Shown in pieces: positions 9,703 to 19,440 of a DNA stretch of 64,000 nt; positions within the stretch are counted from its first letter, which is position 1; each line of letters begins with the position of its first letter. The translations under genes and the position numbers were made by a program. The DNA lies in assembly GCA_022766245.1 (NCBI GenBank), contig JALEPL010000012.1, forward strand, positions 16,962 to 80,961, in the 5' to 3' direction. Under the pieces are notes generated by a model. That model did no database searches, was not told the DNA's origin, and worked only from the letters and a program-made list of their open reading frames with translations. The stretch is from Lachnospiraceae bacterium (GTDB taxonomy: Bacteria; Bacillota; Clostridia; Lachnospirales; Lachnospiraceae).

Positions 9703-10242
9703 TTGAGTAGACTTAAAGATCAGTACCAGAACGAGATCGTAGATGCTATGATCAAGAAGTTCGGTTATAAAAATGTTATGGAAGTACCCAAGCTTTCTAA
9801 GGTTGTTATAAACATGGGCGTTGGCGAAGCAAAGGAGAACGCAAAGGTTCTTGAGTCAGCTATGAAGGATATGGAGATTATCTCCGGACAGAAGCCGGTA
9901 GCTACAAAGGCTAAGAACTCTATTGCAAACTTCAAGCTGAGAGAAGGAATGCCCATCGGATGTAAAGTTACTTTAAGAGGAGATAAGATGTATGAGTTTG
10001 TTGACCGTCTGGTTAACCTCGCATTGCCTCGTGTACGTGACTTCAGAGGTGTAAATCCCAACGCATTCGACGGAAGAGGAAACTACGCTCTTGGTATCAA
10101 AGAGCAGATTATCTTCCCTGAGATCGAGTTTGATAAGGTTGACAAGGTAAGAGGTATGGATATCATCTTTGTTACCACTGCTAAGACAGATGAAGAAGCA
10201 CGTGAATTATTGACATTGTTCAATATGCCATTCGCAAAATAA
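9703..10242 (+). CDS. rplE: 50S ribosomal protein L5
   Basis: 179 aa, exact family length; binds 5S rRNA and contacts the P-site tRNA. Unusual TTG start at 9703, supported by GAGGAGGAG and the expected [13 protein letters not shown]-terminus. Contains KSIANF-like and [11 protein letters not shown] segments and the C-terminal [15 protein letters not shown]. The TTG may lower its initiation rate relative to neighbours. Confidence 0.96.
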   Translation: MSRLKDQYQNEIVDAMIKKFGYKNVMEVPKLSKVVINMGVGEAKENAKVLESAMKDMEIISGQKPVATKAKNSIANFKLREGMPIGCKVTLRGDKMYEFVDRLVNLALPRVRDFRGVNPNAFDGRGNYALGIKEQIIFPEIEFDKVDKVRGMDIIFVTTAKTDEEARELLTLFNMPFAK

Positions 10243-10260
10243 GGATAGGAGGGAATTCAA

Positions 10261-10446
10261 ATGGCAAAGACTTCAATGAAAGTAAAACAGCAGCGCAAAC
10301 AGAAATTCTCTTCTAGAGAATACAATCGTTGCAAGATCTGTGGTCGTCCACATGCATATTTAAGAAAATATGGCATTTGCAGAGTTTGCTTCCGTGAGCT
10401 GGCATACAAGGGCCAGATTCCAGGAGTTAAGAAGGCAAGCTGGTAA
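10261..10446 (+). CDS. rpsN: 30S ribosomal protein S14, zinc-binding type
   Basis: 61 aa short (type Z) S14 with two CxxC pairs, CKIC and CRVC, that bind one zinc. The zinc-free, about 100-aa form is absent at this locus. GATAGGAGG ribosome site, 18 nt after rplE. Confidence 0.96.
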   Translation: MAKTSMKVKQQRKQKFSSREYNRCKICGRPHAYLRKYGICRVCFRELAYKGQIPGVKKASW

Positions 10447-10481
10447 GCCGTAAAAGGAAAAGATAGGAGGAAAAACACATC

Positions 10482-10886
10482 ATGACAATGACAAGTGATC
10501 CAATTGCAGATATGCTTACAAGAATCCGTAATGCAAACACTGCAAAACATGATACCGTTGATATCCCTGCTTCCAAAATTAAAGTGGCAATCGCAGATAT
10601 TTTGGTAAGAGAAGGATATATTGCAAAATATGATATGATCGAGGATGGTGTCGTTAAGACTATGCACGTTACTTTAAAGTACGGTGCAGACAAGAACGAG
10701 AAGATCATCACTGGAATCAAGAGAATTTCTAAGCCGGGTCTTCGTGTATATGCCGGTAAGGATAATCTGCCGAAGGTTCTCGGTGGTTTAGGAATCGCAA
10801 TCCTGTCCACAAACCAGGGAATCATCACTGACAAAGAGGCTAGAAAGCTTCAGGTGGGCGGAGAAGTGTTAGCATTTGTATGGTAA
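10482..10886 (+). CDS. rpsH: 30S ribosomal protein S8
   Basis: 134 aa; 16S central-domain organiser, and in E. coli the repressor of the spc operon. Starts [19 protein letters not shown] and ends GGEVLAFVW with the conserved [22 protein letters not shown] ribosome site. Confidence 0.96.
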   Translation: MTMTSDPIADMLTRIRNANTAKHDTVDIPASKIKVAIADILVREGYIAKYDMIEDGVVKTMHVTLKYGADKNEKIITGIKRISKPGLRVYAGKDNLPKVLGGLGIAILSTNQGIITDKEARKLQVGGEVLAFVW

Positions 10887-10919
10887 GATTAAAAATATAA
10901 ATTATTAGGAGGTACGGGC

Positions 10920-11459
10920 ATGTCACGTATAGGAAGAATGCCAATCGCAATTCCTGCAGGCGTAACTGTGGAATTAGCAGAAAATAATCAGGTGACTGTA
11001 AAAGGACCAAAAGGAACATTAAGCAGAGTATTACCATCTGAGATGGAAATCAAAGTTGAGGGTTCTGAAGTAATCGTTACAAGACCGAATGATTTGAAGA
11101 AAATGAAATCTTTACACGGATTAACCAGAACATTGCTCAACAACATGGTGGTTGGTGTTACTGATGGGTTCAAAAAAGAGCTTGAGGTTAACGGTGTAGG
11201 TTACAGAGCATCCAAGGCCGGCAAGAAGCTCACATTAAACCTTGGATATTCCCATCCGGTAGAGATGGAGGATCCGGAAGGATTAGAGTCTACCGTAGAT
11301 GGTAACAAGATTATCATCACAGGTATCGATAAAGAGAAGGTTGGCCAATACGCAGCTGAGATCAGAGATAAGAGAAGACCTGAGCCTTACAAAGGAAAGG
11401 GTATTAAGTATGCTGATGAAGTTATTAGACGTAAAGTTGGTAAGACTGGTAAGAAATAA
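10920..11459 (+). CDS. rplF: 50S ribosomal protein L6
   Basis: 179 aa, normal; two-domain protein near the factor-binding centre. Start [15 protein letters not shown] and C-terminal [16 protein letters not shown] signature. TTAGGAGG ribosome site. Confidence 0.97.
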   Translation: MSRIGRMPIAIPAGVTVELAENNQVTVKGPKGTLSRVLPSEMEIKVEGSEVIVTRPNDLKKMKSLHGLTRTLLNNMVVGVTDGFKKELEVNGVGYRASKAGKKLTLNLGYSHPVEMEDPEGLESTVDGNKIIITGIDKEKVGQYAAEIRDKRRPEPYKGKGIKYADEVIRRKVGKTGKK

Positions 11460-11477
11460 TTAAAGGAGTGACGAGAA

Positions 11478-11846
11478 ATGGTTAATAAAGAATCCAGAAC
11501 AGCAGTTCGTGAAAAAAAGCATAGTAGAATGCGTTATCATTTAGCTGGAACAGCTGAGAGACCACGTTTAGCTGTGTTTAGAAGTAATAATCATATGTAC
11601 GCTCAGATTATTGACGACACAGTTGGAAATACCCTCGTTTCAGCTTCCACAATGGATAAAGACATTAAGGCAGCTTGCGAGAAGACCAACAACGTGGATG
11701 CAGCAGCACAGGTTGGTACAGCAGTAGCAAAGAAAGCATTAGAAAAAGGTATTACCACAGTTGTCTTTGACAGAGGCGGTTTTATATATGCAGGCAAGGT
11801 AAAGGCGTTAGCCGAGGCAGCAAGAGAAGCTGGTTTAGATTTCTAG
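11478..11846 (+). CDS. rplR: 50S ribosomal protein L18
   Basis: 122 aa; binds 5S rRNA with L5. Contains [18 protein letters not shown] and the C-terminal [26 protein letters not shown] ribosome site; 18 nt after rplF. Confidence 0.96.
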   Translation: MVNKESRTAVREKKHSRMRYHLAGTAERPRLAVFRSNNHMYAQIIDDTVGNTLVSASTMDKDIKAACEKTNNVDAAAQVGTAVAKKALEKGITTVVFDRGGFIYAGKVKALAEAAREAGLDF

Positions 11847-11864
11847 TGAAGGAGGAAACAGTAC

Positions 11865-12374
11865 ATGAAACGTACAATTATTGATGCTAGCCAATTAGAG
11901 TTAGAAGAAAAAGTGGTATCAATTAAGCGCGTTACGAAGGTTGTAAAAGGTGGACGTAACATGCGTTTCACAGCTCTTGTTGTTGTAGGTGACGGCAATG
12001 GTCATGTGGGCGCAGGCTTAGGAAAAGCTACTGAGATTCCGGAAGCAATCCGTAAGGGTAAAGAGGATGCTATGAAGAAGCTCATCACAGTTAAGCTGGA
12101 TGAGAACAACAGTATCACTCATGATATCTCCGGAAAGCATACAGGTGCTTCTGTATTATTAAAGAAGGCTCCGGAAGGAACCGGTATCATCGCTGGTGGT
12201 CCTGCCCGTAGCGTATGTGAGTTAGCAGGTATCAAGAATATCCGTACAAAGTCTTTGGGTTCTAACAATAAGCAGAACGTTGTTCTTGCAACAATTGATG
12301 CGTTAGGACAGTTGAAATCCCCGGAAGAGGTAGCAAAGCTTCGTGGATTATCTGTAGAAGAAGTAGTAGGTTAA
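11865..12374 (+). CDS. rpsE: 30S ribosomal protein S5
   Basis: 169 aa; shapes the decoding site and affects fidelity. The double-stranded-RNA-binding fold is visible as [34 protein letters not shown], and [18 protein letters not shown] ribosome site. Confidence 0.97.
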   Translation: MKRTIIDASQLELEEKVVSIKRVTKVVKGGRNMRFTALVVVGDGNGHVGAGLGKATEIPEAIRKGKEDAMKKLITVKLDENNSITHDISGKHTGASVLLKKAPEGTGIIAGGPARSVCELAGIKNIRTKSLGSNNKQNVVLATIDALGQLKSPEEVAKLRGLSVEEVVG

Positions 12375-12387
12375 GGAGGATATTAAA

Positions 12388-12570
12388 ATGGCAGAGAAGT
12401 TAAAAATTACACTCGTAAAATCTACTATCGGCGCTGTACCGAAGAACAAGAAAACTGTTGAGGCACTTGGCCTTAAGAAGATCGGTGCAACTGTTGAGCG
12501 TCCTGATAACAAAGCAGTTAGAGGAATGATTCAGCAGGTAAGACATTTAGTAAAAGTAGAAGAAGTATAA
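12388..12570 (+). CDS. rpmD: 50S ribosomal protein L30
   Basis: 60 aa, typical. Contains KITLVKSTIGAVPKNKKTV and MIQQVRHLVKVEEV. AAGGAGG ribosome site that overlaps the rpsE stop region. Confidence 0.96.
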   Translation: MAEKLKITLVKSTIGAVPKNKKTVEALGLKKIGATVERPDNKAVRGMIQQVRHLVKVEEV

Positions 12571-12594
12571 TTATAAAAGATAGGAGGTGTCGAG

Positions 12595-13035
12595 ATGGAC
12601 TTATCAAATTTACAACCTGCAGTAGGTGCAAAGCACAGTGATAATTTCAGAAGAGGACGTGGACATGGTTCAGGAAATGGTAAGACAGCTGGTAAGGGAC
12701 ATAAGGGACAGAAGGCTCGTTCAGGAGCACCGAGACCTGGTTTCGAAGGTGGTCAGATGCCATTATACAGAAGATTACCTAAGAGAGGATTCAAGTGCAT
12801 AAATTCTAAGACTATCGTTGGAATTAATATTTCCGCTCTTGAGGTATTCGAGAATGATGCAGTAGTATCTGTTGAAACTTTAATTGAAAAAGGTATCGTT
12901 AAGAACCCGAGAGACGGCGTTAAGATTCTCGGAAATGGCGAACTTACTAAGAAGCTCACAGTTCAGGCTAATGCATTCAGCGCAAGCGCAAAAGAAAAGA
13001 TTGAGGCTCTTGGTGGAAAAGCTGAGGTGATCTAA
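12595..13035 (+). CDS. rplO: 50S ribosomal protein L15
   Basis: 146 aa, normal; late 50S assembly protein. N-terminal glycine/arginine-rich arm [19 protein letters not shown] and [17 protein letters not shown]. Its stop overlaps the secY ATG, linking L15 and translocase synthesis. Confidence 0.97.
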   Translation: MDLSNLQPAVGAKHSDNFRRGRGHGSGNGKTAGKGHKGQKARSGAPRPGFEGGQMPLYRRLPKRGFKCINSKTIVGINISALEVFENDAVVSVETLIEKGIVKNPRDGVKILGNGELTKKLTVQANAFSASAKEKIEALGGKAEVI

Positions 13036-14345
13036 TGTTCGATACAGTCCGTAATGCTTTCAAGGTCAAGGATATTCGGAAACGTTTATGGTTTACGTTT
13101 TTTATGCTGGTTATCATCAGAATCGGTTCACAGTTACCGATTCCTGGTGTAAATCCAGATATTTTCACCAGCTTCTTTGAGGGAAATGATGCATTTAATT
13201 TCTTTGATGCAATTACCGGTGGATCCTTTATACAGATGTCCATCTTTGCATTGAATATTACGCCATACATTACCTCGTCCATTATCATGCAGCTTTTGAC
13301 CATTGCAATCCCTAAGCTGGAAGAGATGCAGCGTGATGGAGAAGAAGGACGCAAGAAGATCACGGAGATTACACGTTATGTGACTGTGGCACTTGCTTTG
13401 ATTGAATCCATTGCCATGGCAGTTGGATTTTCAAAGATGGGTTATCTGGCAGACAATGGTATTCTTCAGATTATCCTGGTGGTTGTCACACTGACAGCCG
13501 GATCTGCTGTCCTGATGTGGATTGGTGAACGTATTACCGAGAATGGTGTTGGTAATGGTATTTCCATCGTATTGGTAATCAACATTATTTCCCGTATTCC
13601 AAATGATTTTGGAACATTGTTTGAGCAGTTTGTAGCTGGCAAGATTCCTGCTAAGGCAGTTCTTGCGGTGGTTATTATTGTAGCAATTATTGTTGCGATG
13701 GTGGTCTTTGTCGTGCTTTTACAGGGGGCAGAGCGGAAAATTCCGGTTCAGTATTCCAAAAAGATTCAGGGAAGAAGACAGGTGGGTGGTCAGTCCTCTC
13801 ACATTCCATTAAAGGTGAATACCGCTGGAGTTATTCCTGTTATCTTTGCACAGTCCCTGATGCAGTTTCCGGTTGTGATTGCTTCTATTTTAGGAAAGGG
13901 TAACGGAACTGGTATCGGAAGCAAGATATTAAAAGGATTGTCTCAGTCCAACTGGTGCAATCCGGAAGAACCCATTTATAGCATTGGCTTGGTTGTGTAT
14001 TTGATTTTAATTATTGCTTTTGCATATTTTTATACATCAATTACATTCAACCCGTTGGAGATTGCCAACAATATGAAGCGCTCAGGCGGTTTTATTCCGG
14101 GAATCAGACCTGGAAAGCCTACCAGTGATTATCTGTCAAAGATTTTAGGTTATGTCATCTTTATTGGAGCGGTAGGATTGTCCATTGTGGCAGTACTTCC
14201 CATCTTCTTTAATGGTGTATTTAAGGCGAATGTTTCCTTTGGTGGAACATCCATCATCATTATTGTAGGTGTTGTGATTGAGACTATTAAGCAGATCGAG
14301 TCACAGATGCTGGTTCGTAACTATAAGGGATTTTTAAATGACTAA
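13035..14345 (+). CDS. secY: preprotein translocase subunit SecY
   Basis: 436 aa polytopic membrane protein, the channel of the Sec translocon, with ten predicted membrane segments. Family landmarks: RIGSQLPIPGVNPD near residue 28, the pore-lining ALNITPYITSSIIMQLL (around 75-91), and the cytoplasmic loop with GIRPGKPTSDYL (around 355). The stop is followed by a strong hairpin (14349-14386) before adk. Confidence 0.97.
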   Translation: MFDTVRNAFKVKDIRKRLWFTFFMLVIIRIGSQLPIPGVNPDIFTSFFEGNDAFNFFDAITGGSFIQMSIFALNITPYITSSIIMQLLTIAIPKLEEMQRDGEEGRKKITEITRYVTVALALIESIAMAVGFSKMGYLADNGILQIILVVVTLTAGSAVLMWIGERITENGVGNGISIVLVINIISRIPNDFGTLFEQFVAGKIPAKAVLAVVIIVAIIVAMVVFVVLLQGAERKIPVQYSKKIQGRRQVGGQSSHIPLKVNTAGVIPVIFAQSLMQFPVVIASILGKGNGTGIGSKILKGLSQSNWCNPEEPIYSIGLVVYLILIIAFAYFYTSITFNPLEIANNMKRSGGFIPGIRPGKPTSDYLSKILGYVIFIGAVGLSIVAVLPIFFNGVFKANVSFGGTSIIIIVGVVIETIKQIESQMLVRNYKGFLND

Positions 14346-14348
14346 TAT

Positions 14349-14386
14349 GTGTGCCCGGGAGATACGTTTTGTATCTCCCACGGTGC
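14349..14386 (+). terminator. hairpin between secY and adk
   Basis: GGGAGATAC and GTATCTCCC form a 9-bp stem with a short loop, and outer GTG/CAC bases can extend it. Only a loose T stretch follows, so it may be a processing or attenuation hairpin more than a full terminator. Confidence 0.45.
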
Positions 14387-14435
14387 ACTAAAGTTGTTTT
14401 AAGGCAAAAATATAATTTTATACAGGAGGTTTTTT

Positions 14436-15080
14436 ATGAAGATTATTATGTTAGGCGCTCCGGGAGCAGGAAAGGGAACTCAGGCAAAGCAGATTGCAGA
14501 TAAGTATTCTATCCCTCACATTTCTACCGGCGATATTTTCCGTGCGAACATCAAAAACGGCACAGAGCTGGGTAAGAAAGCCAAAGAGTACATGGATCAG
14601 GGAGCTTTAGTTCCGGATGAACTCACCTGTGATCTGGTGATGGATCGTATTCAGCAGGATGACTGCAAGAACGGATTTGTTCTGGATGGATTCCCAAGAA
14701 CCATTCCCCAGGCTGAGGCACTGGATGCGGCACTGGTAAAAATTAATGAGAAAATGGATTTTGCCATTGATGTGGATGTTCCGGATGAGAACATTGTCAA
14801 CAGAATGGGCGGAAGAAGAGCATGCTTAAACTGTGGCGCTACTTATCATGTGGTTTCCATTCCTACCAAGGTAGAAGGAATCTGTGACAGATGCGGCAGC
14901 GAGGTAGTGCTTCGCGACGATGATAAGCCGGAGACAGTTCAGAAGAGACTGACTGTTTATCACGAGCAGACTCAGCCGTTGATTGATTACTACAATAATC
15001 AGGGAATCTTAAAGACAGTAGACGGCACCCAGCCTATGGAAGATGTATTCCAGGCAATTGTATCTATTCTGGGAGAGTAG
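14436..15080 (+). CDS. adk: adenylate kinase
   Basis: 214 aa; interconverts ATP + AMP and 2 ADP. P-loop [10 protein letters not shown] at residues 7-16, AMP-binding region DGFPRT, and a LID domain with a zinc tetrad formed by CLNC and CDRC, the Gram-positive type. ACAGGAGG ribosome site. It is part of the usual secY-adk-map block. Confidence 0.96.
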   Translation: MKIIMLGAPGAGKGTQAKQIADKYSIPHISTGDIFRANIKNGTELGKKAKEYMDQGALVPDELTCDLVMDRIQQDDCKNGFVLDGFPRTIPQAEALDAALVKINEKMDFAIDVDVPDENIVNRMGGRRACLNCGATYHVVSIPTKVEGICDRCGSEVVLRDDDKPETVQKRLTVYHEQTQPLIDYYNNQGILKTVDGTQPMEDVFQAIVSILGE

Positions 15081-15083
15081 GAT

Positions 15084-15851
15084 ATGCCGGTAACGATTAA
15101 ATCTGCAGAAGAGATTGCGTTAATGCGTGAGGCGGGGAGACTTTTAGCGAAAGTGCACCAGGATTTGGGACACGAGCTGAAGGAAGGAATGACCACCTGG
15201 GACATTGATCATCTGGGAGAAGAGATGATCCGTGACCTGGGGGGAATCCCCAACTTTTTGAATTATCAGGGCTATCCGGCATCGGTGTGCGTGTCTGTAA
15301 ATGATGAGGTGGTTCATGGTATTCCCAGTAAAAAGCGCGTGATACAGTCCGGAGACATCGTCAGTCTGGATATGGGACTGATTTATCAGGGATATCATTC
15401 CGATGCGGCCAGAACCCATGCGATTGGAGAGGTCAGCAGAGAAGCTTCTTTATTAATAGAAAGAACACGGGAAAGCTTTTTCCAGGGAATGCAATATGCC
15501 AGAGCAGGAAGAAGACTGTATGACATATCCGCAGCCATTGGAGATTATGCAGAAAGCTTTGGGTATGGTGTGGTGTATGACCTTGTGGGACATGGAATTG
15601 GTACACATTTGCATGAGAAACCGGATATACCAAACTATAGACAGCGCAGGAGAGGAATGAAGCTGAAAGCGGGGATGACTCTTGCTGTAGAGCCTATGAT
15701 TAATCAGGGTGAGCCGGATGTGGTATGGCTGGATGATGAGTGGACGGTGGCAACCTATGATGGTTCACTGTCAGCACATTATGAAAATACCATTGTAATC
15801 ACGGATGGGGAACCGGAGATTCTGACACTGACAGAGGAGGAGAAAGCATGA
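15084..15851 (+). CDS. map: type I methionine aminopeptidase
   Basis: 255 aa; removes N-terminal Met from nascent proteins using a dinuclear metal site. Ligands are recognisable: SLDMGLIYQGYHSDAARTH (two Asp), GHGIGTHLHEKP (His), LAVEPM (Glu) and the C-terminal SAHYENTIVIT (Glu). The ATG follows the adk stop by 3 nt. It overlaps the next gene by 4 bp (ATGA). Confidence 0.96.
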   Translation: MPVTIKSAEEIALMREAGRLLAKVHQDLGHELKEGMTTWDIDHLGEEMIRDLGGIPNFLNYQGYPASVCVSVNDEVVHGIPSKKRVIQSGDIVSLDMGLIYQGYHSDAARTHAIGEVSREASLLIERTRESFFQGMQYARAGRRLYDISAAIGDYAESFGYGVVYDLVGHGIGTHLHEKPDIPNYRQRRRGMKLKAGMTLAVEPMINQGEPDVVWLDDEWTVATYDGSLSAHYENTIVITDGEPEILTLTEEEKA

Positions 15852-16120
15852 ATCTGGCAAAAGTACTAGCTGGGCATGATAAGAACCATTATTATCTGAT
15901 TCTGGAGGAGAATGAGGAAGATGTGCTTTTGGTGAATGGAACCACCAGACCGCTGGCAAAACCAAAAAAGAAAAATAAAAAGCATATACAAATCATTAAA
16001 AGAATTCCGGAATATATCATAATTTCAGAAACGGTATCACAGAGTGATGCAGAGATTGCAGAGATGCTGCGGCAATATCAGCAGTATCTGGCAGGAACCG
16101 GTCAAAAGACCCAAAATTAG
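15848..16120 (+). CDS. KOW-domain RNA-binding protein
   Basis: 90 aa small basic protein conserved at this position (between map and infA) in Clostridia and often annotated as a KOW or L14e-like protein. The N-terminal half [18 protein letters not shown] resembles an SH3-like KOW fold, followed by a lysine-rich stretch PKKKNKKH (residues 38-46) and an acidic/glutamine helix. Probably ribosome- or rRNA-associated; the exact role is unknown. Translationally coupled to map through an ATGA overlap. Confidence 0.8.
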   Translation: MNLAKVLAGHDKNHYYLILEENEEDVLLVNGTTRPLAKPKKKNKKHIQIIKRIPEYIIISETVSQSDAEIAEMLRQYQQYLAGTGQKTQN

Positions 16121-16131
16121 GAGGAACGAAA

Positions 16132-16350
16132 ATGTCAAAAGCAGATGTAATTGAAGTAGAAGGAACGATTGTTGAAAAATTACCTAACGCCATGTTTCAG
16201 GTAGAGCTTGAAAATGGGCATCAGGTACTGGCTCATATCAGTGGTAAGCTGAGAATGAACTTTATTCGTATTTTACCGGGGGATAAGGTGACCATCGAGA
16301 TGTCTCCCTACGATCTGACAAAGGGCAGAATCATTTGGAGAGATAAGTAA
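16132..16350 (+). CDS. infA: translation initiation factor IF-1
   Basis: 72 aa, exact family length; binds the 30S A site during initiation. OB fold: [36 protein letters not shown], and [20 protein letters not shown] ribosome site 11 nt after the KOW gene. Confidence 0.97.
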   Translation: MSKADVIEVEGTIVEKLPNAMFQVELENGHQVLAHISGKLRMNFIRILPGDKVTIEMSPYDLTKGRIIWRDK

Positions 16351-16380
16351 AATCGCACCAAAAAAGAAATAAAAAAGTTG

Positions 16381-16409
16381 TTGCTTTTTAAAATGGTTTA
16401 TGATAGAAT
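16381..16409 (+). promoter_or_regulatory. internal promoter before rpmJ-rpsM
   Basis: TTGCTT (16381-16386), 17-bp spacer, TAGAAT (16404-16409) with an extended TGA just before the -10. It would start a transcript near 16416 for rpmJ, rpsM, rpsK, rpsD, rpoA, rplQ. Confidence 0.6.
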
Positions 16410-16456
16410 GCTAGATGGACGCTCTGGGCGGGAGTGCGCTATTTAGCATTTTTTTG
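16408..16456 (+). terminator. terminator-like hairpin overlapping the internal promoter
   Basis: ATGCTA at 16408 can pair with TAGCAT near 16444, around an inner imperfect GC stem, followed by a run of seven T. It would end or reduce read-through from infA while the overlapping promoter restarts transcription. Confidence 0.5.
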
Positions 16457-16545
16457 TTGTAGCCACAACGGAAATAGCCCAAGAGGTAGATATCAATACT
16501 GCGTGTTATGTCAGTCCGGCAGGCAAAGGGAAAGGAGGATGGACT

Positions 16546-16659
16546 ATGAAGGTAAGATCATCAGTAAAACCTATTTGCGAGAAATGCAAAGTAATTAAAA
16601 GAAAGGGAAGTATCAGAATCATCTGTGAAAACCCGAAACACAAACAGAGACAGGGTTAA
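16546..16659 (+). CDS. rpmJ: 50S ribosomal protein L36
   Basis: 37 aa zinc-ribbon protein. Contains CEKC at residues 11-14 and the later Cys and His of [16 protein letters not shown] at 16546 preceded by AAAGGAGG. Standard length for the zinc form. Confidence 0.95.
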   Translation: MKVRSSVKPICEKCKVIKRKGSIRIICENPKHKQRQG

Positions 16660-16680
16660 TAAACTCTACTCAAAATTATG

Positions 16681-16870
16681 TGCGGCTGCAGCATGACAGA
16701 TCATGCTGTTCATAATATGCGCTATGCGCAGTTGGAAATAACTGGTTCCTCATCATACCGGAGGGTACGGTTAGCGGAGTCGGAGAATCAGGTGTATGCA
16801 CACATTTCAGGGCGGGAAACCGCAGCTGCATGGGTTTGATTGCTCCCGAAAAATCACAAAGAATAATTAT
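16681..16870 (+). ncRNA. structured leader before rpsM (alpha operon)
   Basis: A 9-bp helix (TGCGGCTGC at 16681-16689 with GCAGCTGCA at 16822-16830, one G-U pair) closes a region of about 150 nt. Inside are a GCATGA/TCATGC hairpin (16691-16706) and a TGCG/CGCA hairpin near 16720. The position immediately before the rpsM ribosome site matches where S4 represses the alpha operon in E. coli, so an S4-responsive leader is a reasonable inference. Confidence 0.55.
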
Positions 16871-16886
16871 GGAGGTGTAAACACAC

Positions 16887-17255
16887 ATGGCTCGTATCGC
16901 AGGTGTAGATTTACCAAGAGAAAAACGTGTTGAGATCGGTTTGACATATATCTATGGAATCGGTAGAGTAAGCTCTAACCGCATCCTGGAGGCAGCAAAC
17001 GTTGATCCGAATACTCGTTGCAGAGACTTAACAGACGACGAGGTTAAGAGAATTAGTGCAGTAATCGACGAGACTCAGACTGTAGAGGGTGATTTGAGAC
17101 GTCAGACAGCTCTTGATATCAAGAGACTGCAGGAGATTGGATGCTATCGTGGTATCCGTCACAGAAAGGGACTGCCTGTTCGTGGTCAGAAGACAAAGAC
17201 CAACGCAAGAACAAGAAAAGGTCCGAAGAAAACTGTTGCAAACAAGAAGAAATAG
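16887..17255 (+). CDS. rpsM: 30S ribosomal protein S13
   Basis: 122 aa; head protein that contacts P-site tRNA and bridges to the 50S. Starts [19 protein letters not shown], with the helix-two-turn-helix and the C-terminal basic tail [25 protein letters not shown] ribosome site. Confidence 0.97.
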   Translation: MARIAGVDLPREKRVEIGLTYIYGIGRVSSNRILEAANVDPNTRCRDLTDDEVKRISAVIDETQTVEGDLRRQTALDIKRLQEIGCYRGIRHRKGLPVRGQKTKTNARTRKGPKKTVANKKK

Positions 17256-17296
17256 TTTGGTATATGAATATTTGAAGAAAGTAGGTTAGTTTAGAT

Positions 17297-17689
17297 ATGG
17301 CTAAAGTTACAAAAAAAGTGACAAAAAAGCGTGTAAAGAAAAACGTTGAACATGGACAGGCACATATTCAGGCATCCTTCAATAACACAATCGTTACATT
17401 GACCGATGCTCAGGGAAATGCTTTATCATGGGCAAGTGCCGGTGGTCTTGGATTTAGAGGTTCAAAGAAATCTACTCCATATGCTGCACAGATGGCAGCA
17501 GAAACTGCTACAAAGGCAGCTCTTGTACATGGATTAAAAACAGTTGATGTTATGGTTAAAGGACCAGGTTCAGGAAGAGAAGCAGCAATCCGTGCCCTTC
17601 AGGCAGCAGGATTGGAAGTTCTTTCCATTCGTGACGTGACTCCAGTTCCTCATAATGGATGTCGTCCACCAAAACGTAGAAGAGTATAA
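17297..17689 (+). CDS. rpsK: 30S ribosomal protein S11
   Basis: 130 aa; platform protein forming part of the mRNA exit. Contains [20 protein letters not shown] and [20 protein letters not shown], ending [13 protein letters not shown]. The ribosome site (GAAAGTAGG) is weaker than its neighbours. Confidence 0.97.
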   Translation: MAKVTKKVTKKRVKKNVEHGQAHIQASFNNTIVTLTDAQGNALSWASAGGLGFRGSKKSTPYAAQMAAETATKAALVHGLKTVDVMVKGPGSGREAAIRALQAAGLEVLSIRDVTPVPHNGCRPPKRRRV

Positions 17690-17706
17690 TTAGGAGGATA
17701 TCTAAA

Positions 17707-18300
17707 ATGGCAGTAAATAAAGTACCTGTTCTTAAGAGATGTAGAGCACTTGGTTTAGAGCCGAGTTACTTAGGATATGATAAGAAGTCTAACAGACAGT
17801 TAAGAAGAGCAAACAAGAAGATGTCTGAGTACGGTCTTCAGCTCAGAGAAAAGCAGAAAGCAAAATTCATTTACGGAGTATTAGAGAAGCCTTTCCGTAA
17901 CTACTATGAGAAGGCTGACCAGATGAAGGGTATGACAGGTGCAAACCTGATGACTATCTTAGAGTCTCGTCTGGATAATGTGGTTTTCCGTTTGGGATTT
18001 GCTCGTACAAGAAAAGAAGCAAGACAGATTGTTGACCATAAGTTTGTATTAGTAAATGGTAAGCGTGTGAACATTCCGTCTTATCTGGTTAAGGCTGGCG
18101 ATGTGATTGAGATTAGAGAGGATCGCAAGACTTCTCAGAGAATGAAGGACATCGTAGAAGTTGCCGGTGGAAGATTAGTCCCGGAATGGCTTGATGTAGA
18201 TGCAGAGAAATTACAGGGAACCGTTAAGGAATTACCTACCAGAGAAATGATTGATGTACCTGTAGATGAGATGCTTATCGTCGAGTTATATTCTAAATAA
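17707..18300 (+). CDS. rpsD: 30S ribosomal protein S4
   Basis: 197 aa; primary 16S binder and helicase partner. This is the zinc-free form: the usual N-terminal CxxC pairs are replaced by [19 protein letters not shown]. The rest is standard: [19 protein letters not shown] and the S4 RNA-binding domain [28 protein letters not shown] ribosome site. Confidence 0.96.
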   Translation: MAVNKVPVLKRCRALGLEPSYLGYDKKSNRQLRRANKKMSEYGLQLREKQKAKFIYGVLEKPFRNYYEKADQMKGMTGANLMTILESRLDNVVFRLGFARTRKEARQIVDHKFVLVNGKRVNIPSYLVKAGDVIEIREDRKTSQRMKDIVEVAGGRLVPEWLDVDAEKLQGTVKELPTREMIDVPVDEMLIVELYSK

Positions 18301-18340
18301 TCGTGATTAGGCGTAATACCCGAAAAAGGAGGGACTTGTA

Positions 18341-19303
18341 GTGTTCGATTTTCAAAAACCAATAATTGAAATTGCTGAAATTTCTGAAGACAAAAGATAT
18401 GGAAAGTTCGTGTGTGAACCATTGGAAAGAGGTTATGGCACCACACTTGGCAACTCACTCCGCAGAATTATGTTGTCTTCCTTACCGGGTGCAGCAGTTA
18501 GTCAGGTTAAGATTGACGGCGTGTTGCATGAGTTTAGCTCAATTCCGGGTGTCAAAGAAGATGTGACTGAGATTATTATGAACATCAAGAATCTTGCGAT
18601 TCAGAATAACAGCACAGATGATGAGCCGAAGACTGCATATATCGAGTTCACGGGTGAGGGTGTTGTTACCGCTGCAGATATTCAGGTGGATCAGGATATC
18701 GTGATCATGAATCCGGATTTGGAGATTGCACATTTGAATGGCGGAGCTGATTCCAAGCTTTATATGGAGTTGACCATTACAAATGGAAGAGGTTATGTCA
18801 GTGCAGATAAGAATAAGAGCGACGATCTTCCAATCGGAGTCATCGCCATCGATTCTATCTATACACCGGTAGAGCGTGTGAATTTATCCGTTCAGAACAC
18901 TCGTGTCGGCCAGATCACAGATTATGATAAGCTGACATTAGATGTATACACCAATGGAACACTTGCTCCGGATGAGGCTGTCAGCCTTGCAGCTAAGGTC
19001 TTAAGTGAGCACTTGAGCCTGTTCATTGATCTTTCTGAGAATGCAAAGACCGCAGAGGTTATGATTGAGAAAGAGGACAGCGCAAAAGAGAAGGTTCTGG
19101 AGATGAATATCGACGAGCTGGAGTTATCCGTGCGTTCTTATAACTGCTTGAAGAGAGCAGGAATCAATACCGTAGAGGAATTGACTAACCGGACACCGGA
19201 GGACATGATGAAGGTTCGCAACCTCGGACGCAAGTCATTAGAAGAAGTATTGGCAAAATTAAAGGAATTAGGCTTACAGCTCAATCAGGGCGAGGAAGCT
19301 TAA
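18341..19303 (+). CDS. rpoA: RNA polymerase alpha subunit
   Basis: 320 aa; nucleates RNA polymerase assembly and binds promoter UP elements. N-terminal domain has [20 protein letters not shown] (residues 30-49); C-terminal domain (about 245-315) has [17 protein letters not shown] and [10 protein letters not shown] with the DNA-contacting residues. GTG start at 18341, AAAAAGGAGGG ribosome site. Confidence 0.97.
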   Translation: MFDFQKPIIEIAEISEDKRYGKFVCEPLERGYGTTLGNSLRRIMLSSLPGAAVSQVKIDGVLHEFSSIPGVKEDVTEIIMNIKNLAIQNNSTDDEPKTAYIEFTGEGVVTAADIQVDQDIVIMNPDLEIAHLNGGADSKLYMELTITNGRGYVSADKNKSDDLPIGVIAIDSIYTPVERVNLSVQNTRVGQITDYDKLTLDVYTNGTLAPDEAVSLAAKVLSEHLSLFIDLSENAKTAEVMIEKEDSAKEKVLEMNIDELELSVRSYNCLKRAGINTVEELTNRTPEDMMKVRNLGRKSLEEVLAKLKELGLQLNQGEEA

Positions 19304-19331
19304 GAAACCATACTCATAGATGGCAGTGCTG

Positions 19332-19410
19332 GTAAGACCGACGAGCGCAGCGGTGTCAGTTCATGAGTGGCATATAACAAGCATTCGGTAAGTAAGACCG
19401 ATGAGCGTAG
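19332..19410. repeat. 60-bp-spaced direct repeat pair between rpoA and rplQ
   Basis: Two 19-nt copies, 19332-19350 and 19392-19410, of GTAAGACCGAyGAGCGyAG differ only by two C/T transitions and are spaced exactly 60 nt. They fill most of the 137-nt gap. Origin is unknown; a local duplication is the simplest reading. Confidence 0.6.
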
Positions 19411-19440
19411 CCGGATGTACCACAAATGGAGGGCCGAAAA

